Below are positions 18,137 through 27,580 of a DNA stretch of 64,000 nucleotides, piece by piece (within the stretch, counting starts at the first letter, position 1; each line of letters opens with the position of its first letter). The translations under genes and the position numbers were made by a program. The notes under the pieces were generated by a model. It was not told the DNA's origin. It saw only the letters and a list, made by a program, of their open reading frames with translations, and searched no databases. The DNA is from Thaumasiovibrio subtropicus (lineage in GTDB: Bacteria > Pseudomonadota > Gammaproteobacteria > Enterobacterales > Vibrionaceae). Where the stretch lies: the NCBI RefSeq assembly GCF_019703835.1, contig NZ_AP023055.1, positions 1,488,001-1,552,000 of the forward strand, read 5' to 3'.

Positions 18137-19426
18137 TTAATGACCGAAGTAGTTATTATGTGTGTTAAAGAACTCGACACCCAAGTGTTCAGGCATCGCA
18201 GCAATACCAAATAAAAACGTCGAAAAATCAACACCTTCTATGTAATTCGCTTTCCAATTCGGCTCATCATAGCTATAACGCCATAATATCTCGTAGCCTC
18301 CTTCCAATTCATGGCGTGCATTAATAGAATCATCGCGGTAAGTCGCAATTAGATCATTTAGCGCACGATCATTGTAGGGAATATAGCCAGCTAAGATATG
18401 AGGCGAAACCACTAAATTATGGTTAAACTGTCGATCACCATCGAAATGGAATCGGTCTACACAATAACCGTCAGGGCACGCACCTGCACCACTACCCCAT
18501 TCATATTCCTGTAACCCTTCAATCTCTAAATCTCGCCAAAATGCAAAGTCTGCTTTTGCTGAATTTTCCAACGCTTCAACAAATTGCGGATTATTTGAAA
18601 AATCATGTAGCAAATAGTTATTAAATAAGAAATTGAATTGAGACGTAAACCAGCGCTCACCTTCAGAAAGGACTGGAATGTCATTATATTTTGCAACGGG
18701 TAGATAACGGGTATTTGCATACCAAATATCCCAGAATTTTCGGGCATTCTCACCATTAAGCGCGTTTTCAAAGTCTTTCGCTTGTTGATTGGCAATCGAA
18801 GCCACCAACATATACTCATTGAACGCTTTGGTACGGTGAGGTTTAAACGAGCCATCGGTGTGCTGTGCTAGGTAGATTCGCCCAGTACGCACATCAGCAA
18901 TATATTGGGTAAGATCCGTATTCTGATACAAGAAGTCCGCTAACGCGGCAATTTCTTCATTGTCAGCAAAGTAGTTTTTGGCAAATAGCGCACCACAAAT
19001 CATGATCGCACTATCAACAGGGCTCCAATCATCGCCAATCGCTTCGCCCGTTTCGGTGTTGTAGAAATGAATAAAGGTATTGGTGGCATTCTGCGCGACA
19101 GTGATCTCAGGATCTTGGCCCGCCAGTTTACGTAAGGTCTGCAACGCCATCGCTTCAGCTTCTGGCTCCCACCCGTTAGCGTGGCCAATTGTCAAAGCAA
19201 TCAGTCCCATGCCGGAGTTAGCAATGGAACCGCGACTGTCATGCTGACCATCTAAAAACAACTTGTCCTCATACGAACCGTTGTCATTACGCAGTTGCTG
19301 CCAATAGGCATAGCCGCCACGATAGAGCGATTGGATGATCTCCTCGTCACTTTTCTCTGTTGTTGCCATTGCGGTGGCTGGCAATAACGCGGCCCCTAAT
19401 AACAGTGAAATCAGCTTTTTATTCAT
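18137..19426 (-). CDS. Secreted glucoamylase-like (PF10091) protein, possible beta-glucan hydrolase
   Basis: 429 residues from ATG 19426 (AAGGTAG before it) with a clear signal peptide (MNKKLISLLLGAALLPATAMA). The segment FIHFYNTETGE, then DDWSPVDSAIMICGALFAKN with YF-ADNEEIAALADFLYQNTD, matches the Glyco_amyl PF10091 signature, an (alpha/alpha)6 barrel. Later pieces fit the same fold: FNEYMLVASIA, WGSGAG.CPDGY and the final region around WKANYIEGVDFSTFLFGIA. PF10091 includes endo-beta-1,2-glucanases (GH144), but activity cannot be fixed from sequence alone. An AAACGTTT operator lies about 80 bp upstream. It may be co-regulated with the porin and the sulfatases. Confidence 0.65.
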   Translation of the reverse strand: MNKKLISLLLGAALLPATAMATTEKSDEEIIQSLYRGGYAYWQQLRNDNGSYEDKLFLDGQHDSRGSIANSGMGLIALTIGHANGWEPEAEAMALQTLRKLAGQDPEITVAQNATNTFIHFYNTETGEAIGDDWSPVDSAIMICGALFAKNYFADNEEIAALADFLYQNTDLTQYIADVRTGRIYLAQHTDGSFKPHRTKAFNEYMLVASIANQQAKDFENALNGENARKFWDIWYANTRYLPVAKYNDIPVLSEGERWFTSQFNFLFNNYLLHDFSNNPQFVEALENSAKADFAFWRDLEIEGLQEYEWGSGAGACPDGYCVDRFHFDGDRQFNHNLVVSPHILAGYIPYNDRALNDLIATYRDDSINARHELEGGYEILWRYSYDEPNWKANYIEGVDFSTFLFGIAAMPEHLGVEFFNTHNNYFGH

Positions 19427-19503
19427 GATACTACCTTGAGAAATTGCAAAATCGTCTGAGAAAAACTCCGACAAAATGGATCAATTGCGCTAACAATTTT
19501 TTA

Positions 19504-19511
19504 AAACGTTT
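19504..19511. promoter_or_regulatory. AAACGTTT operator upstream of the PF10091 gene
   Basis: An 8-bp palindrome 78 bp upstream of the start. A TTGAAA that could serve as -35 lies 3 bp upstream on the minus strand (TTGAAATCGAAACGTTTT). The -10 is less clear than at the sulfatase and porin genes. Confidence 0.55.
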
Positions 19512-19573
19512 CGATTTCAATCTGGCAGCGTTTTCGCCTGTATGCATCCAAGCTGCCAGAATCATGACAGAAC

Positions 19574-20548
19574 TTAGATGGTGATATTCAAACCAACACG
19601 GAACTGAAGCTCTTGACGGTCGCCATTACTATAATCCTGAGGGCCGTCTTTAAAGTCACGTGTGTTATCACGGTACTGAACATTCGCCACCCCGCGAATA
19701 TTGCGCGTCAACCTCTTGTTGTTGTTAAAGTTGATTGCCCAATAGTCGTAGCCATTCCAGTAGCGACCACTCTCTTCATGACCAATCAACATGTTCAATT
19801 CAGTGGTAATATCGTGGAAATGGCGCACACGAACAAATGGCTTCACATTGTAGTTGCGACGGCGATTATCATAGTCTGAATTATCTGGCGTCCCAGCGTA
19901 AGTACCGCTAATACCAAAGTTAACGGTTCGGCTATAGCGGTTAACATAGTTAATATCGAATGAGTAGGCATTCCATCGGTCGTTGTCACGATTGCCGTTA
20001 GCGCTTGCGGTGCTGTTGTAACGCTCGCGCCATTTGAACTGATAATCACCAGTTGCAGAGATAAAGTGGTTACCAAACGTGAACTGCGCGCCTGGTTTCA
20101 ATTTTAGCTCGTAGTTTGTATTGCCTTGCGCTTCTGTTTGACGAATCAGTACAGGTTCAGCAAACCAACTAAAGCTAGGGCTCACCCACTGCTCGTAACG
20201 TGGCGCAAGCGTGAAGTTGACACGGCCATGCTGAGTTGTGTGATCAGGACTCTCTTTCAGCCATGATTCCGACAGTACGTGGCGAAAGCGGAAGTTTTCA
20301 TTAATGCGAGTTGAACCATCTAAGTAGACAAATCGGTAAGATTTTCTTTTTGGCGCATATTCTGAAACTGACTCGTTGTAGACAAGTCCAGTAAAGAAGT
20401 TGGTGCGGCGTTGACTGGCACCACTGTCTTGCTGAACCTGAATCGTATCGATGTCACCATCCATATCAATTTGGTTCGAACCACTGTTTGCAAATGCTGC
20501 TCCCGATAACAGTGCTGCGCTCACACCCAATGCAATTTTCTTTTTCAT
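19574..20548 (-). CDS. KdgM-like outer-membrane oligosaccharide porin
   Basis: 324 residues from ATG 20548; the longer frame to 20677 has no signal-peptide logic. The signal peptide (MKKKIALGVSAALLSGAAFA) is followed by about a dozen alternating amphipathic strands rich in Tyr, Arg and Asn. The last strand ends ELQFRVGLNITI, a typical beta-barrel assembly signal. Length and strand pattern suit the KdgM family of small monomeric porins for acidic oligosaccharides; the many Arg residues suit an anionic (sulfated or uronate) substrate. It is presumably the outer-membrane entry for products of the neighbouring secreted enzymes. Confidence 0.8.
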   Translation of the reverse strand: MKKKIALGVSAALLSGAAFANSGSNQIDMDGDIDTIQVQQDSGASQRRTNFFTGLVYNESVSEYAPKRKSYRFVYLDGSTRINENFRFRHVLSESWLKESPDHTTQHGRVNFTLAPRYEQWVSPSFSWFAEPVLIRQTEAQGNTNYELKLKPGAQFTFGNHFISATGDYQFKWRERYNSTASANGNRDNDRWNAYSFDINYVNRYSRTVNFGISGTYAGTPDNSDYDNRRRNYNVKPFVRVRHFHDITTELNMLIGHEESGRYWNGYDYWAINFNNNKRLTRNIRGVANVQYRDNTRDFKDGPQDYSNGDRQELQFRVGLNITI

Positions 20549-20677
20549 TTTTTGTGTTCCACGTTCTGAGTAAATGGGTATCTGGTCGTTGCTGCCGTGC
20601 TTTTCAGCTCTGGTCAAACACGCAAATTCGCCTAAATAACCAAACTTTTTGACAGCTCGATGTCCTTTCTTCGGCAA

Positions 20678-20705
20678 AAGATAAACGTTTCGATTGAGAT
20701 GTCAA
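20678..20705 (-). promoter_or_regulatory. Porin promoter with AAACGTTT operator between -35 and -10
   Basis: Minus-strand -35 TTGACA (20705-20700), a 16-bp spacer, -10 TATCTT (20683-20678). The palindrome AAACGTTT (20683-20690) lies in the spacer, abutting the -10, the same geometry as at the sulfatase gene. This is the clearest repressor-type site of the set. Confidence 0.7.
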
Positions 20706-21099
20706 TCGGTTGACGGGGATCACACACATACATATAAACTATTAATTTTTAATATTATTTTAGTAAAAATTCGCATTAAACACTCGCCAACTAAATACCA
20801 ATTCTATGAAGACCATCACAGTAACCTCATCGATATCTAGTGTTTTATCCAGTTTACATTCAGAAACAAGCGTATATAGCTAGTTATAGTTGTTTTAAGT
20901 CATGATCATGGTTGTTAATACGTTTAAACATCGTGGAAGTGACAAAATATGGCGAGTCGACATTTACAGGCATCCAATACCTAGTACTTCAGAGAGACTG
21001 GTCACACATTTAGACAAAAAAATCGCGTTCCAGTCACTTTACAGGACGATTATCGTTGAACAGGGAGGGTAGTTTTTGTAATGTCCGGCCAAAACATAG
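20706..21099. other. Divergent intergenic region between porin and small-protein operon
   Basis: An AT-rich region with no gene that I can support. It separates two divergent promoters that each carry an AAACGTTT site (20683 and 21100). A partial site, TACGTTTA, lies near 20930. Confidence 0.5.
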
Positions 21100-21107
21100 A
21101 AACGTTT
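21100..21107. promoter_or_regulatory. AAACGTTT operator upstream of the small-protein/lipoprotein/sulfatase genes
   Basis: The palindrome is 37 bp before the start of the first gene. TAAACA directly follows in the position taken by the -10 box at the other sites (AAACGTT-TAAACA versus AAACGTT-TATACA). No good -35 is visible. Confidence 0.55.
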
Positions 21108-21143
21108 AAACAAAACATTCCTACTCTAAAAGGGGCTTCTGAT

Positions 21144-21485
21144 ATGAAAAAGGCAATCCTTACCTCGGCAACGGCTCTGCTGCTCATGATGTCTGCGGGT
21201 GCACATGCATTTGACGAACTGAAACCAAGCGATCAACGCCGTCTAACCAATGAAGTGCACGAGATGCAAGTCATCCTAAAACTGAGCGACGCGGATGCAG
21301 ATCGTATCAAGCAAGCAAAAGCAGACATGATGAAAATTACCCAACAGCTTGTTGCCCAACACGGTCGCGGAACCGATGAGTTCAAAGAAGCCCGTCGCCC
21401 GCACTGGCGCAATTACCAGCAAGAACTCTTCAGCGTGATTACGCGTGATCAGCTCAAAGAATATAACCAAAAGAAAAGCCAATAA
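21144..21485 (+). CDS. Small secreted helical protein, unknown function
   Basis: 113 residues from ATG 21144 (AAAAGGGG upstream) with a signal peptide (MKKAILTSATALLLMMSAGAHA). The mature part is predicted helical and charged (LKPSDQRRLTNEVHEM, LSDADADRIKQAKADMM, LKEYNQKKS), similar in style to periplasmic CpxP/Spy-like LTXXQ proteins but without their motif. It is the first gene after the operator at 21100 and 21 bp before the lipoprotein gene, so it belongs to the polysaccharide operon. Confidence 0.7.
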   Translation: MKKAILTSATALLLMMSAGAHAFDELKPSDQRRLTNEVHEMQVILKLSDADADRIKQAKADMMKITQQLVAQHGRGTDEFKEARRPHWRNYQQELFSVITRDQLKEYNQKKSQ

Positions 21486-21506
21486 GCACCAAAGGATTAC
21501 CCTACA

Positions 21507-22934
21507 ATGAAACATAACAAATCTTACCTTGCCCTTTTGATTGCCGCTTCTGTTGGTTTAACGGGATGTTTAAGTGATAACCATGGCCCTAAACCAGGGG
21601 GCGGAAACCCAGGCGGTGATGACAACCAGCTCAACTCTCAAGTTCCGATGTACTACCGTTTCAACAATGATGCAAACCACCCTAACCCGTATGTCTTTAA
21701 GGCTGTAGACAGCACTGATTTTGTTGCCGATGTTGATGGCGAGCCAAATGCCGCGCTTGAAAACATCCAAGTAACGGGTGATTTCATTGAACTCGAACCA
21801 CTCACCGTCACAGTGTCAGAAGACAGCGCTAAGATCATTTTTGAAGCGAATGATTTGTTCGACGTCAACAATGCCAATAATTATAACGCTGACAACGAAC
21901 AGCACTTTGGTGGTACAGTGCAGCTCCTTGTCAACACGCATAGCTATGAGATTGGCGATCCTCAGAACCCTAATCGCGTTTATCTCTCTATGGGGAGTGG
22001 TGAAGACATCTACTCCTACGACATTACAGGCGCAATGGTCGCCTCTGCCAATGCGAACAACCCAGCGCAACTTATCCGTGTGCCACTAAACTGCTTCATT
22101 GACGAAGGATTAGATCTGGCCAAAGTTGACCTTGGATTAGCTATCCAAAGTGAAGGAGCGCTCAGCTACGATATTAGCCAAGTAAGAATGGCAAGTAATT
22201 CGACCACCATGACACCATCTAGCAATCACCTGCAAGGCTGTTTCAAGAATGAGGGTAGTAAAGTACTCACGACTGAAACCGCTCATCTCAATCGTGACCA
22301 AATGGTAGATGGCAGCTGGACACTTGATGGTGAAGCTCAAAACGTTCGGTATGTGCGCGGTAAATCAGCCAACATTACCTTTGAAGGAACTGCTGAAGGT
22401 GCAGTTCGCGCAAGAGGCATTGAATATAACGAAGGCAACTTTGATAAAAATCGCCGAAGCATTCTGACCTATGCCATTGAAGCCTCTAGCGAACTCGGCG
22501 ACATGGCATACCCTCGTCTGGACATCAGTCACTATATGCAGAACGGCGAACTGCAGATGACATACATCTCCCCTCAAGCGAGCACTATGCCTGCAGACGG
22601 TGAACTAGAACTTGTCGTTCAGATGTACACGCCGGGTAACAACACAACAGGTATGGTTGAAAATGGCTATGAGAATAGTATTGCGATCGCCTTCAACTTA
22701 ACAGAAGCCAACATGGAGCCAGGCACGCCTCTGGATATTTCAATTCCAGTACGTGATTTGTTTACCTCACCAAACGGCGCCGTGAAGTTCAATACCCTTC
22801 AATACATTGAGAAAATCGAAACGCATATCCAACAGGTCAATGACAATGGCGATATCCATTTCAACGATCTTGAAGGTTTCCGATATGGTCTAGCCGACAT
22901 CAAGCTAGTTATGAACCCAGAAGCCGCGCAATAA
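21507..22934 (+). CDS. Surface lipoprotein with two ExoP-type carbohydrate-binding domains
   Basis: 475 residues. The lipobox LTGC (Cys21) is followed by a Gly/Pro/Asp linker. The region VYLSMGSGEDIYSYDITGAM, then RVPLNCFIDEGLDLAKVDLG and SYDISQVRMA, matches the galactose-binding-like Exop_C domain that normally ends GH3 exo-glucanases such as ExoP. A second related beta-sandwich follows (about 265-470: SANITFEGTA, ISHYMQNGELQMTYISPQAS, ISIPVRDLF...LQYIEKIETHI). No catalytic domain is present. It probably binds the polysaccharide at the cell surface, a role comparable to SusE/F-type proteins in other bacteria (inference). Confidence 0.7.
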   Translation: MKHNKSYLALLIAASVGLTGCLSDNHGPKPGGGNPGGDDNQLNSQVPMYYRFNNDANHPNPYVFKAVDSTDFVADVDGEPNAALENIQVTGDFIELEPLTVTVSEDSAKIIFEANDLFDVNNANNYNADNEQHFGGTVQLLVNTHSYEIGDPQNPNRVYLSMGSGEDIYSYDITGAMVASANANNPAQLIRVPLNCFIDEGLDLAKVDLGLAIQSEGALSYDISQVRMASNSTTMTPSSNHLQGCFKNEGSKVLTTETAHLNRDQMVDGSWTLDGEAQNVRYVRGKSANITFEGTAEGAVRARGIEYNEGNFDKNRRSILTYAIEASSELGDMAYPRLDISHYMQNGELQMTYISPQASTMPADGELELVVQMYTPGNNTTGMVENGYENSIAIAFNLTEANMEPGTPLDISIPVRDLFTSPNGAVKFNTLQYIEKIETHIQQVNDNGDIHFNDLEGFRYGLADIKLVMNPEAAQ

Positions 22935-22946
22935 AACACGCTTACC

Positions 22947-22972
22947 AAAGTGGCTGGAAACAGCCACTTTTT
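22947..22972 (+). terminator. Internal terminator or attenuator before the second sulfatase
   Basis: The perfect 10-bp stem AAAGTGGCTG / CAGCCACTTT has a GAAA tetraloop and a short T run. It lies between the lipoprotein and sulfatase genes, so downstream expression is probably reduced relative to the lipoprotein. Confidence 0.8.
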
Positions 22973-22992
22973 CGTTTACTAAGGCTTAATCT

Positions 22993-24414
22993 ATGAAATC
23001 TCATTCGATTAATAAGTCTCTTCTCAGTTTGGCCGTTGGCAGCGTATTGTGCACCGCGCCTGCTCTCGCTGAAACCGATCGCAGTTCCGCTGAACAACCT
23101 AATGTGGTGTTTTTCTTTGTTGATGATATTGGTTACGCTGACATGGGCTTCCAACATCAAAGCCAAGATGTGGTCACCCCACATATGGATCAACTCGCGG
23201 CTGAAGGTGCGGTGTTCTCTGCCGGTTATGTGACCGCAGCCGTCTGTGGTCCCTCTCGAGCCGGCTTGCTGACGGGGCGATATCAACAACGCTTTGGCTA
23301 CCACGATAACATCGGGCCCTTTGTCAGCGCACCCGATATCGAACAAGGCTTACCACTGACGCTCTCTACCTTGGGTAACTACTTCCAAGATGCCGGCTAT
23401 GTGACAGGCTTCATTGGTAAATCCCACGACGGCGAAGATCCGAAATTCTGGCCGCACAACCGTGGCTTCGACGAATACTACGGCTTTAACAACGGGGCTG
23501 CCGACTACTTTGTTTCGGGTCGCAATGTTCAAAATGCCAAGCAACATGCCTATTCATCGATCCATCGCAACGATGAGCTACAAGATAACTTCGACGGTTA
23601 TCTGACTGACATTTTTGGTAACGAAGCCGTTGAGTTCATTGAACGCCACAAAGAGAACCCATTCTTCCTGTATGTCCCTTTCAATGCGTCTCATGGGCCA
23701 ATGCAAGCCAAAGCGGAGGACCTTGAAAAATTCAGTCACATTACTGAAGAGCTGCGCCGCAAGTTTGTCGCCATGACCTACAACATGGACCTCAACATCG
23801 GTCGCATCGTTGATGCTCTCGAAGAGAACGACTTGATGGAGAACACCCTGCTGATCTTCATCTCGGATAATGGCGGAAAACCAAAGGGGAATGGTTCATA
23901 CAACACGCCACTGCGTGGTGATAAGAACAGTTTCTGGGAAGGCGGTATTCGCGTGCCATTCACCGTAACTTGGCGTGGCACGATTCCAGCGAATCAACGC
24001 ATCGACGACCCAGTGATTTCTCTTGATATTTTGCCCACCACCTTAGCCGCCGCGGGCGTCGATATCAAAGACGACTGGCAACTGGATGGCGTTAATCTCT
24101 TACCAAGGCTCCTTGGTGAAACGGATCAGCTTGATGAACGTTTTCTCTATTGGGCGATGAACACCAAAGTCGCCATCCGCGATAATGATTGGAAAATGGT
24201 CATTCCTTACACCCTCGCCGATCACCCTAAAGCTGAGCTTTACCATATCAGTCAAGATATCAGCGAAAGCCACGATCTTGCTGAGAAAGAGCCCGAGCAA
24301 CTAGCACGTTTGATGCGCGAGTTCAAAAAATGGGAAGCCCAAAACGAAGCGCCAAAATGGGGCTGGAACCGCAACATGTTCCCGTACGCCAATGGCTGGC
24401 GTGGTCGAGACTAA
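22993..24414 (+). CDS. Secreted S1-family sulfatase, Cys type
   Basis: 473 residues with a signal peptide ending around TAPALA. Metal-binding DD is at 44-45 and the formylglycine motif is CGPSRAGLLTGRYQQRFGYH with Cys85. Later are GKSHDG, HGPM (about 235) and ISDNGGKPKGNGSYNTPLRG with a conserved Lys. It is about 60% similar by eye to the next gene product, so the pair is a tandem duplication. Both likely cut sulfate from different positions of the same polysaccharide (inference). Confidence 0.93.
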   Translation: MKSHSINKSLLSLAVGSVLCTAPALAETDRSSAEQPNVVFFFVDDIGYADMGFQHQSQDVVTPHMDQLAAEGAVFSAGYVTAAVCGPSRAGLLTGRYQQRFGYHDNIGPFVSAPDIEQGLPLTLSTLGNYFQDAGYVTGFIGKSHDGEDPKFWPHNRGFDEYYGFNNGAADYFVSGRNVQNAKQHAYSSIHRNDELQDNFDGYLTDIFGNEAVEFIERHKENPFFLYVPFNASHGPMQAKAEDLEKFSHITEELRRKFVAMTYNMDLNIGRIVDALEENDLMENTLLIFISDNGGKPKGNGSYNTPLRGDKNSFWEGGIRVPFTVTWRGTIPANQRIDDPVISLDILPTTLAAAGVDIKDDWQLDGVNLLPRLLGETDQLDERFLYWAMNTKVAIRDNDWKMVIPYTLADHPKAELYHISQDISESHDLAEKEPEQLARLMREFKKWEAQNEAPKWGWNRNMFPYANGWRGRD

Positions 24415-24437
24415 TCACTAAAAATAAGACAATAACG

Positions 24438-25850
24438 ATGAAAAAAACATTACTCAGTGCAGCAATACTCACCACTTTCTGTGCTCCTGTTAGCTATGCA
24501 GTGGCATCAGAAGTGACACAACCGAATGTGGTGATTCTCTTCGCCGATGACATGGGCTACGCCGATGCGGGTTACCACAATATCAGTCAAGATGTCGAAA
24601 CCCCAAACCTTGACCGTTTGGCCGCACGCGGCGCTATCCTAACGGCCGGATATGTCACCGCGCCTGTCTGTGGCCCATCACGCGCAGGTATGATGACTGG
24701 CCGCTACCAACAACGCTTTGGTTTTCACAACAACACCGGGCCATTCGTACGTGAAGAAGGTATCGTCCAAGGTATGCCTGAAGATATGCTCAACAACAAC
24801 TTCGGCTACTACTTCCAGCAAAACGGCTACACCACAGGCATGGTAGGTAAGCACCATGACGGTAAGCAACGCAAGTTCTGGCCGCATCATCGTGGTTTCG
24901 ATGAATTCTATGGTTTCAACAATGGCGCCGCTAACTATTTCGTTGGCCCCAAAAACCAAGAAGAAGCGGCACGTAAACCTTTCTCTGTCATGTATCGTAA
25001 TGATGAAGTGGATGAAAACTTCGATGAGTACCTGACAGACCGATTCGGCACAGAAGCGATCAGTTTCATTGAGCGACACAAAGACAACCCATTCTTACTG
25101 TATGTCCCTTTCAATGGTATTCACGGGCCATTGCAAGCTACCGACGAAGATCTGGCTCGCTATGAGCACATCGAAGATGAAAAACGTCGTAAGCTTGTCG
25201 CGATGAACTATAACCTCGACAAGAACATTGGCCGTATCATGGACTCGCTCGACGAGAATGGGCTAACTGACAACACCATTGTTATCTACCTTTCTGATAA
25301 CGGTGGTAAACCAAAAGGCAACGCGTCATACAACCACCCACTGCGCGCGGAAAAAGGCACAGTATGGGATGGCGGTATCCGCATTCCATTCACCGTCTCT
25401 TGGCCGGGACAGATCCCAGCAGGTCAAACCATCGACGACCCAATCATTTCATTGGATATCTTGCCGACGATTGCCAACGCAGCGGGGATCGAAATCCAAG
25501 CGGATTGGCAGTTAGATGGCGTCGACATCATGCCGCTTCTAAAAGGTGATACGGACAAGCTTGAAAACCGCTTTATCTACTGGAATACCAGCCGCGCTGG
25601 CGCAATCCGAGATGAAGACTGGAAGCTAGTCATTCCAAATATCACCGCACAGCGTCCACGCTATCAATTATTTAAGATCAGCGAAGATATTTCGGAATCG
25701 AATGAGCTTTCTAAACAACACCCTGAGCAAGTTGAGCGTTTATTGAATGCTTGGCACGCATGGGATGCCGAAAATGAAGATGCGAAGTGGGGCTGGAACC
25801 GCAACATGTTCCCAGTCGAAACCAACTGGCGCAACCTCAACTCACTCTAA
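24438..25850 (+). CDS. Secreted S1-family sulfatase, Cys type, tandem paralogue
   Basis: 470 residues from the ATG at 24438, chosen because the signal peptide MKKTLLSAAILTTFCAPVSY begins there; the frame is open further upstream inside the preceding gene. DD is at about 37-38 and the formylglycine motif is CGPSRAGMMTGRYQQRFGFH with Cys78. It ends with the same WGWNRNMFP motif as the preceding sulfatase. A strong terminator follows. Confidence 0.92.
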   Translation: MKKTLLSAAILTTFCAPVSYAVASEVTQPNVVILFADDMGYADAGYHNISQDVETPNLDRLAARGAILTAGYVTAPVCGPSRAGMMTGRYQQRFGFHNNTGPFVREEGIVQGMPEDMLNNNFGYYFQQNGYTTGMVGKHHDGKQRKFWPHHRGFDEFYGFNNGAANYFVGPKNQEEAARKPFSVMYRNDEVDENFDEYLTDRFGTEAISFIERHKDNPFLLYVPFNGIHGPLQATDEDLARYEHIEDEKRRKLVAMNYNLDKNIGRIMDSLDENGLTDNTIVIYLSDNGGKPKGNASYNHPLRAEKGTVWDGGIRIPFTVSWPGQIPAGQTIDDPIISLDILPTIANAAGIEIQADWQLDGVDIMPLLKGDTDKLENRFIYWNTSRAGAIRDEDWKLVIPNITAQRPRYQLFKISEDISESNELSKQHPEQVERLLNAWHAWDAENEDAKWGWNRNMFPVETNWRNLNSL

Positions 25851-25880
25851 TAATAAAACGCAACATCACTCACTGATTTT

Positions 25881-25903
25881 GGGGCGCGCTGCGCCCCTTT
25901 TTT
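25881..25903 (+). terminator. Strong rho-independent terminator between sulfatase genes
   Basis: GGGGCGC, loop GCT, GCGCCCC, then TTTTTT. It lies only 17 bp before the next sulfatase start. That gene must then rely on read-through, processing or a weak promoter within the gap. Confidence 0.9.
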
Positions 25904-25919
25904 AATCGAGGACACTCAC

Positions 25920-27392
25920 ATGTCTGTCTGTAAACTTGCCTTCACCGCAACGGCAATATTAACAAGCGGTGCTGCTCTTGCCGCCATACATCCGAGAGCT
26001 GATTTGGAAACAAAACCCAATGTCATCGTCATCTACACCGACGACCAAGGCTGGGGCGACGTGGGCTACCACGGTTTCGATGATATACATACCCCCCACA
26101 TAGATGCCCTTGCCGCAGGGGGAACGTATTTCACTCAAGCCTATGTATCAGCCTCTGTTTGCGCGCCATCACGTGCAGGCATGCTAACTGGTGTCTATCA
26201 ACAACGCATGGGTATCTACGGCAACTTTGCTCAGAACCATATTCCCCGCTCTCAGCCTCTAATGATGGAAATGATGCAATCGCTTGGCTATAAAACCGGC
26301 GTCGTTGGTAAGTGGCATATGGGGGAGCCCACGGGTAAGCCCAATGAACGAGGTGCTGACTTCTTTTATGGTTTTCATGGCGGCTCCCACAATTACTTAC
26401 TCTCTGATGCAGAAGAAGGCGGAAAGCCATGGCTATCACCACTCTATCGAAACACCACGCCTGAGCCACCAATTCAAGAAAGCAACGGCTATCTCACTGA
26501 GTTATTTACTGACGAAGCGGTCGGCTTCATTGAACGTCATGTTGATCAACCCTTCTTTCTTCATCTCGCTCACTTTGCCGTGCATCATCCTTGGCAAGTG
26601 CCTGATGGCTACATTGAGCGATTAGATCACCTCGAAGTACATCATGAAGAACGTCGATTTTTTGCCGCTCAGAGTCTGGTCTTAGATGATGGCGTGGGGG
26701 CATTAATGGCAACACTCGATAAGCACAACCTGACAGACAACACCCTGATTTTCTTCATGAGTGACAACGGTACACCTCAAGGACAAGGTTTCGAAGAACC
26801 GCGCCGAAAACAACGCGGCGAAACAACCATGTCAAGTCCCGGTCCTTTTAACGGCTTCAAAGGGGATACCTATGAAGGCGGGATTCGCGTACCTTTTATT
26901 ATTCATTACCCGGCCCAAATTCCAGCAGGGCAAGTTTACCCCCACATGGTCTCGGCGCTCGATATCATGCCCACGATTGCGGCACGATTTAACTATTCAC
27001 TCGATGCAGATTTCAATTTTGATGGCGTCGATCTCCTCCCTTTCCTCGTTGACGAGGCAAACAGCACTTCAAAGCCCCACACGACACTCTATTGGCGACG
27101 CGATGAAGATTATGCTATTCGAGATGGTGATTGGAAGCTGACATGGAATGACGCCAACGGCCCACAAACCATCCAACTGTTTAACATGGCCAATGACCCC
27201 TTCGAAGACAACGATCTCGCCAATACCCATTCAGAGATCGCGCAAAACCTCAAAGATCAATTTGATGCATGGGAAGCCACACTACCCATCAACAAACTCA
27301 GTGAGAAACCCACCAATAGAAATCAGGATTTCGACAAAGGCCACCAAGTCAATGTTAAACGTTTTAACGAAACAGTGACAAAATCGCACTAA
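25920..27392 (+). CDS. Secreted S1-family sulfatase, Cys type
   Basis: 490 residues, signal peptide to about residue 22 (TSGAALAA). DDQGWGDVGYHG carries the metal ligands; CAPSRAGMLTGVYQQRMGIY has the modified Cys81; GKWHMGEPTG and MSDNGTPQGQ complete the S1 signature. It is more distant from the two preceding sulfatases than they are from each other, which suggests a different position specificity. ATG at 25920 is preceded by GAGGACACTCAC. Confidence 0.92.
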   Translation: MSVCKLAFTATAILTSGAALAAIHPRADLETKPNVIVIYTDDQGWGDVGYHGFDDIHTPHIDALAAGGTYFTQAYVSASVCAPSRAGMLTGVYQQRMGIYGNFAQNHIPRSQPLMMEMMQSLGYKTGVVGKWHMGEPTGKPNERGADFFYGFHGGSHNYLLSDAEEGGKPWLSPLYRNTTPEPPIQESNGYLTELFTDEAVGFIERHVDQPFFLHLAHFAVHHPWQVPDGYIERLDHLEVHHEERRFFAAQSLVLDDGVGALMATLDKHNLTDNTLIFFMSDNGTPQGQGFEEPRRKQRGETTMSSPGPFNGFKGDTYEGGIRVPFIIHYPAQIPAGQVYPHMVSALDIMPTIAARFNYSLDADFNFDGVDLLPFLVDEANSTSKPHTTLYWRRDEDYAIRDGDWKLTWNDANGPQTIQLFNMANDPFEDNDLANTHSEIAQNLKDQFDAWEATLPINKLSEKPTNRNQDFDKGHQVNVKRFNETVTKSH

Positions 27393-27580
27393 CCACCACA
27401 CTGGCCAGCTTTTTTGCAACATCACCATCAAGGCTGGCTTAGACAATTTTACTCATCTTCTCCCTGCTTCAACCCCACCCTGACAGTGCTCACAATCTAA
27501 TAATAAAATTACTCCTCAGACGAAGAATTCGACCTTTCCTCATTGAAAATCCCACTTCTATTCGGTACCTTCATCAGTAG

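Noticed and set aside
22942..23346. 134-residue antisense frame over the start of a sulfatase gene
   Set aside because: Shadow of the sulfatase gene; the sense strand has the signal peptide and active-site motif.
27357..27364. AAACGTTT at the end of the third secreted sulfatase gene
   Set aside because: It is inside coding sequence, and similar coding hits occur at 45807 and 63279, so it was not counted as an operator, though an auxiliary role is possible.
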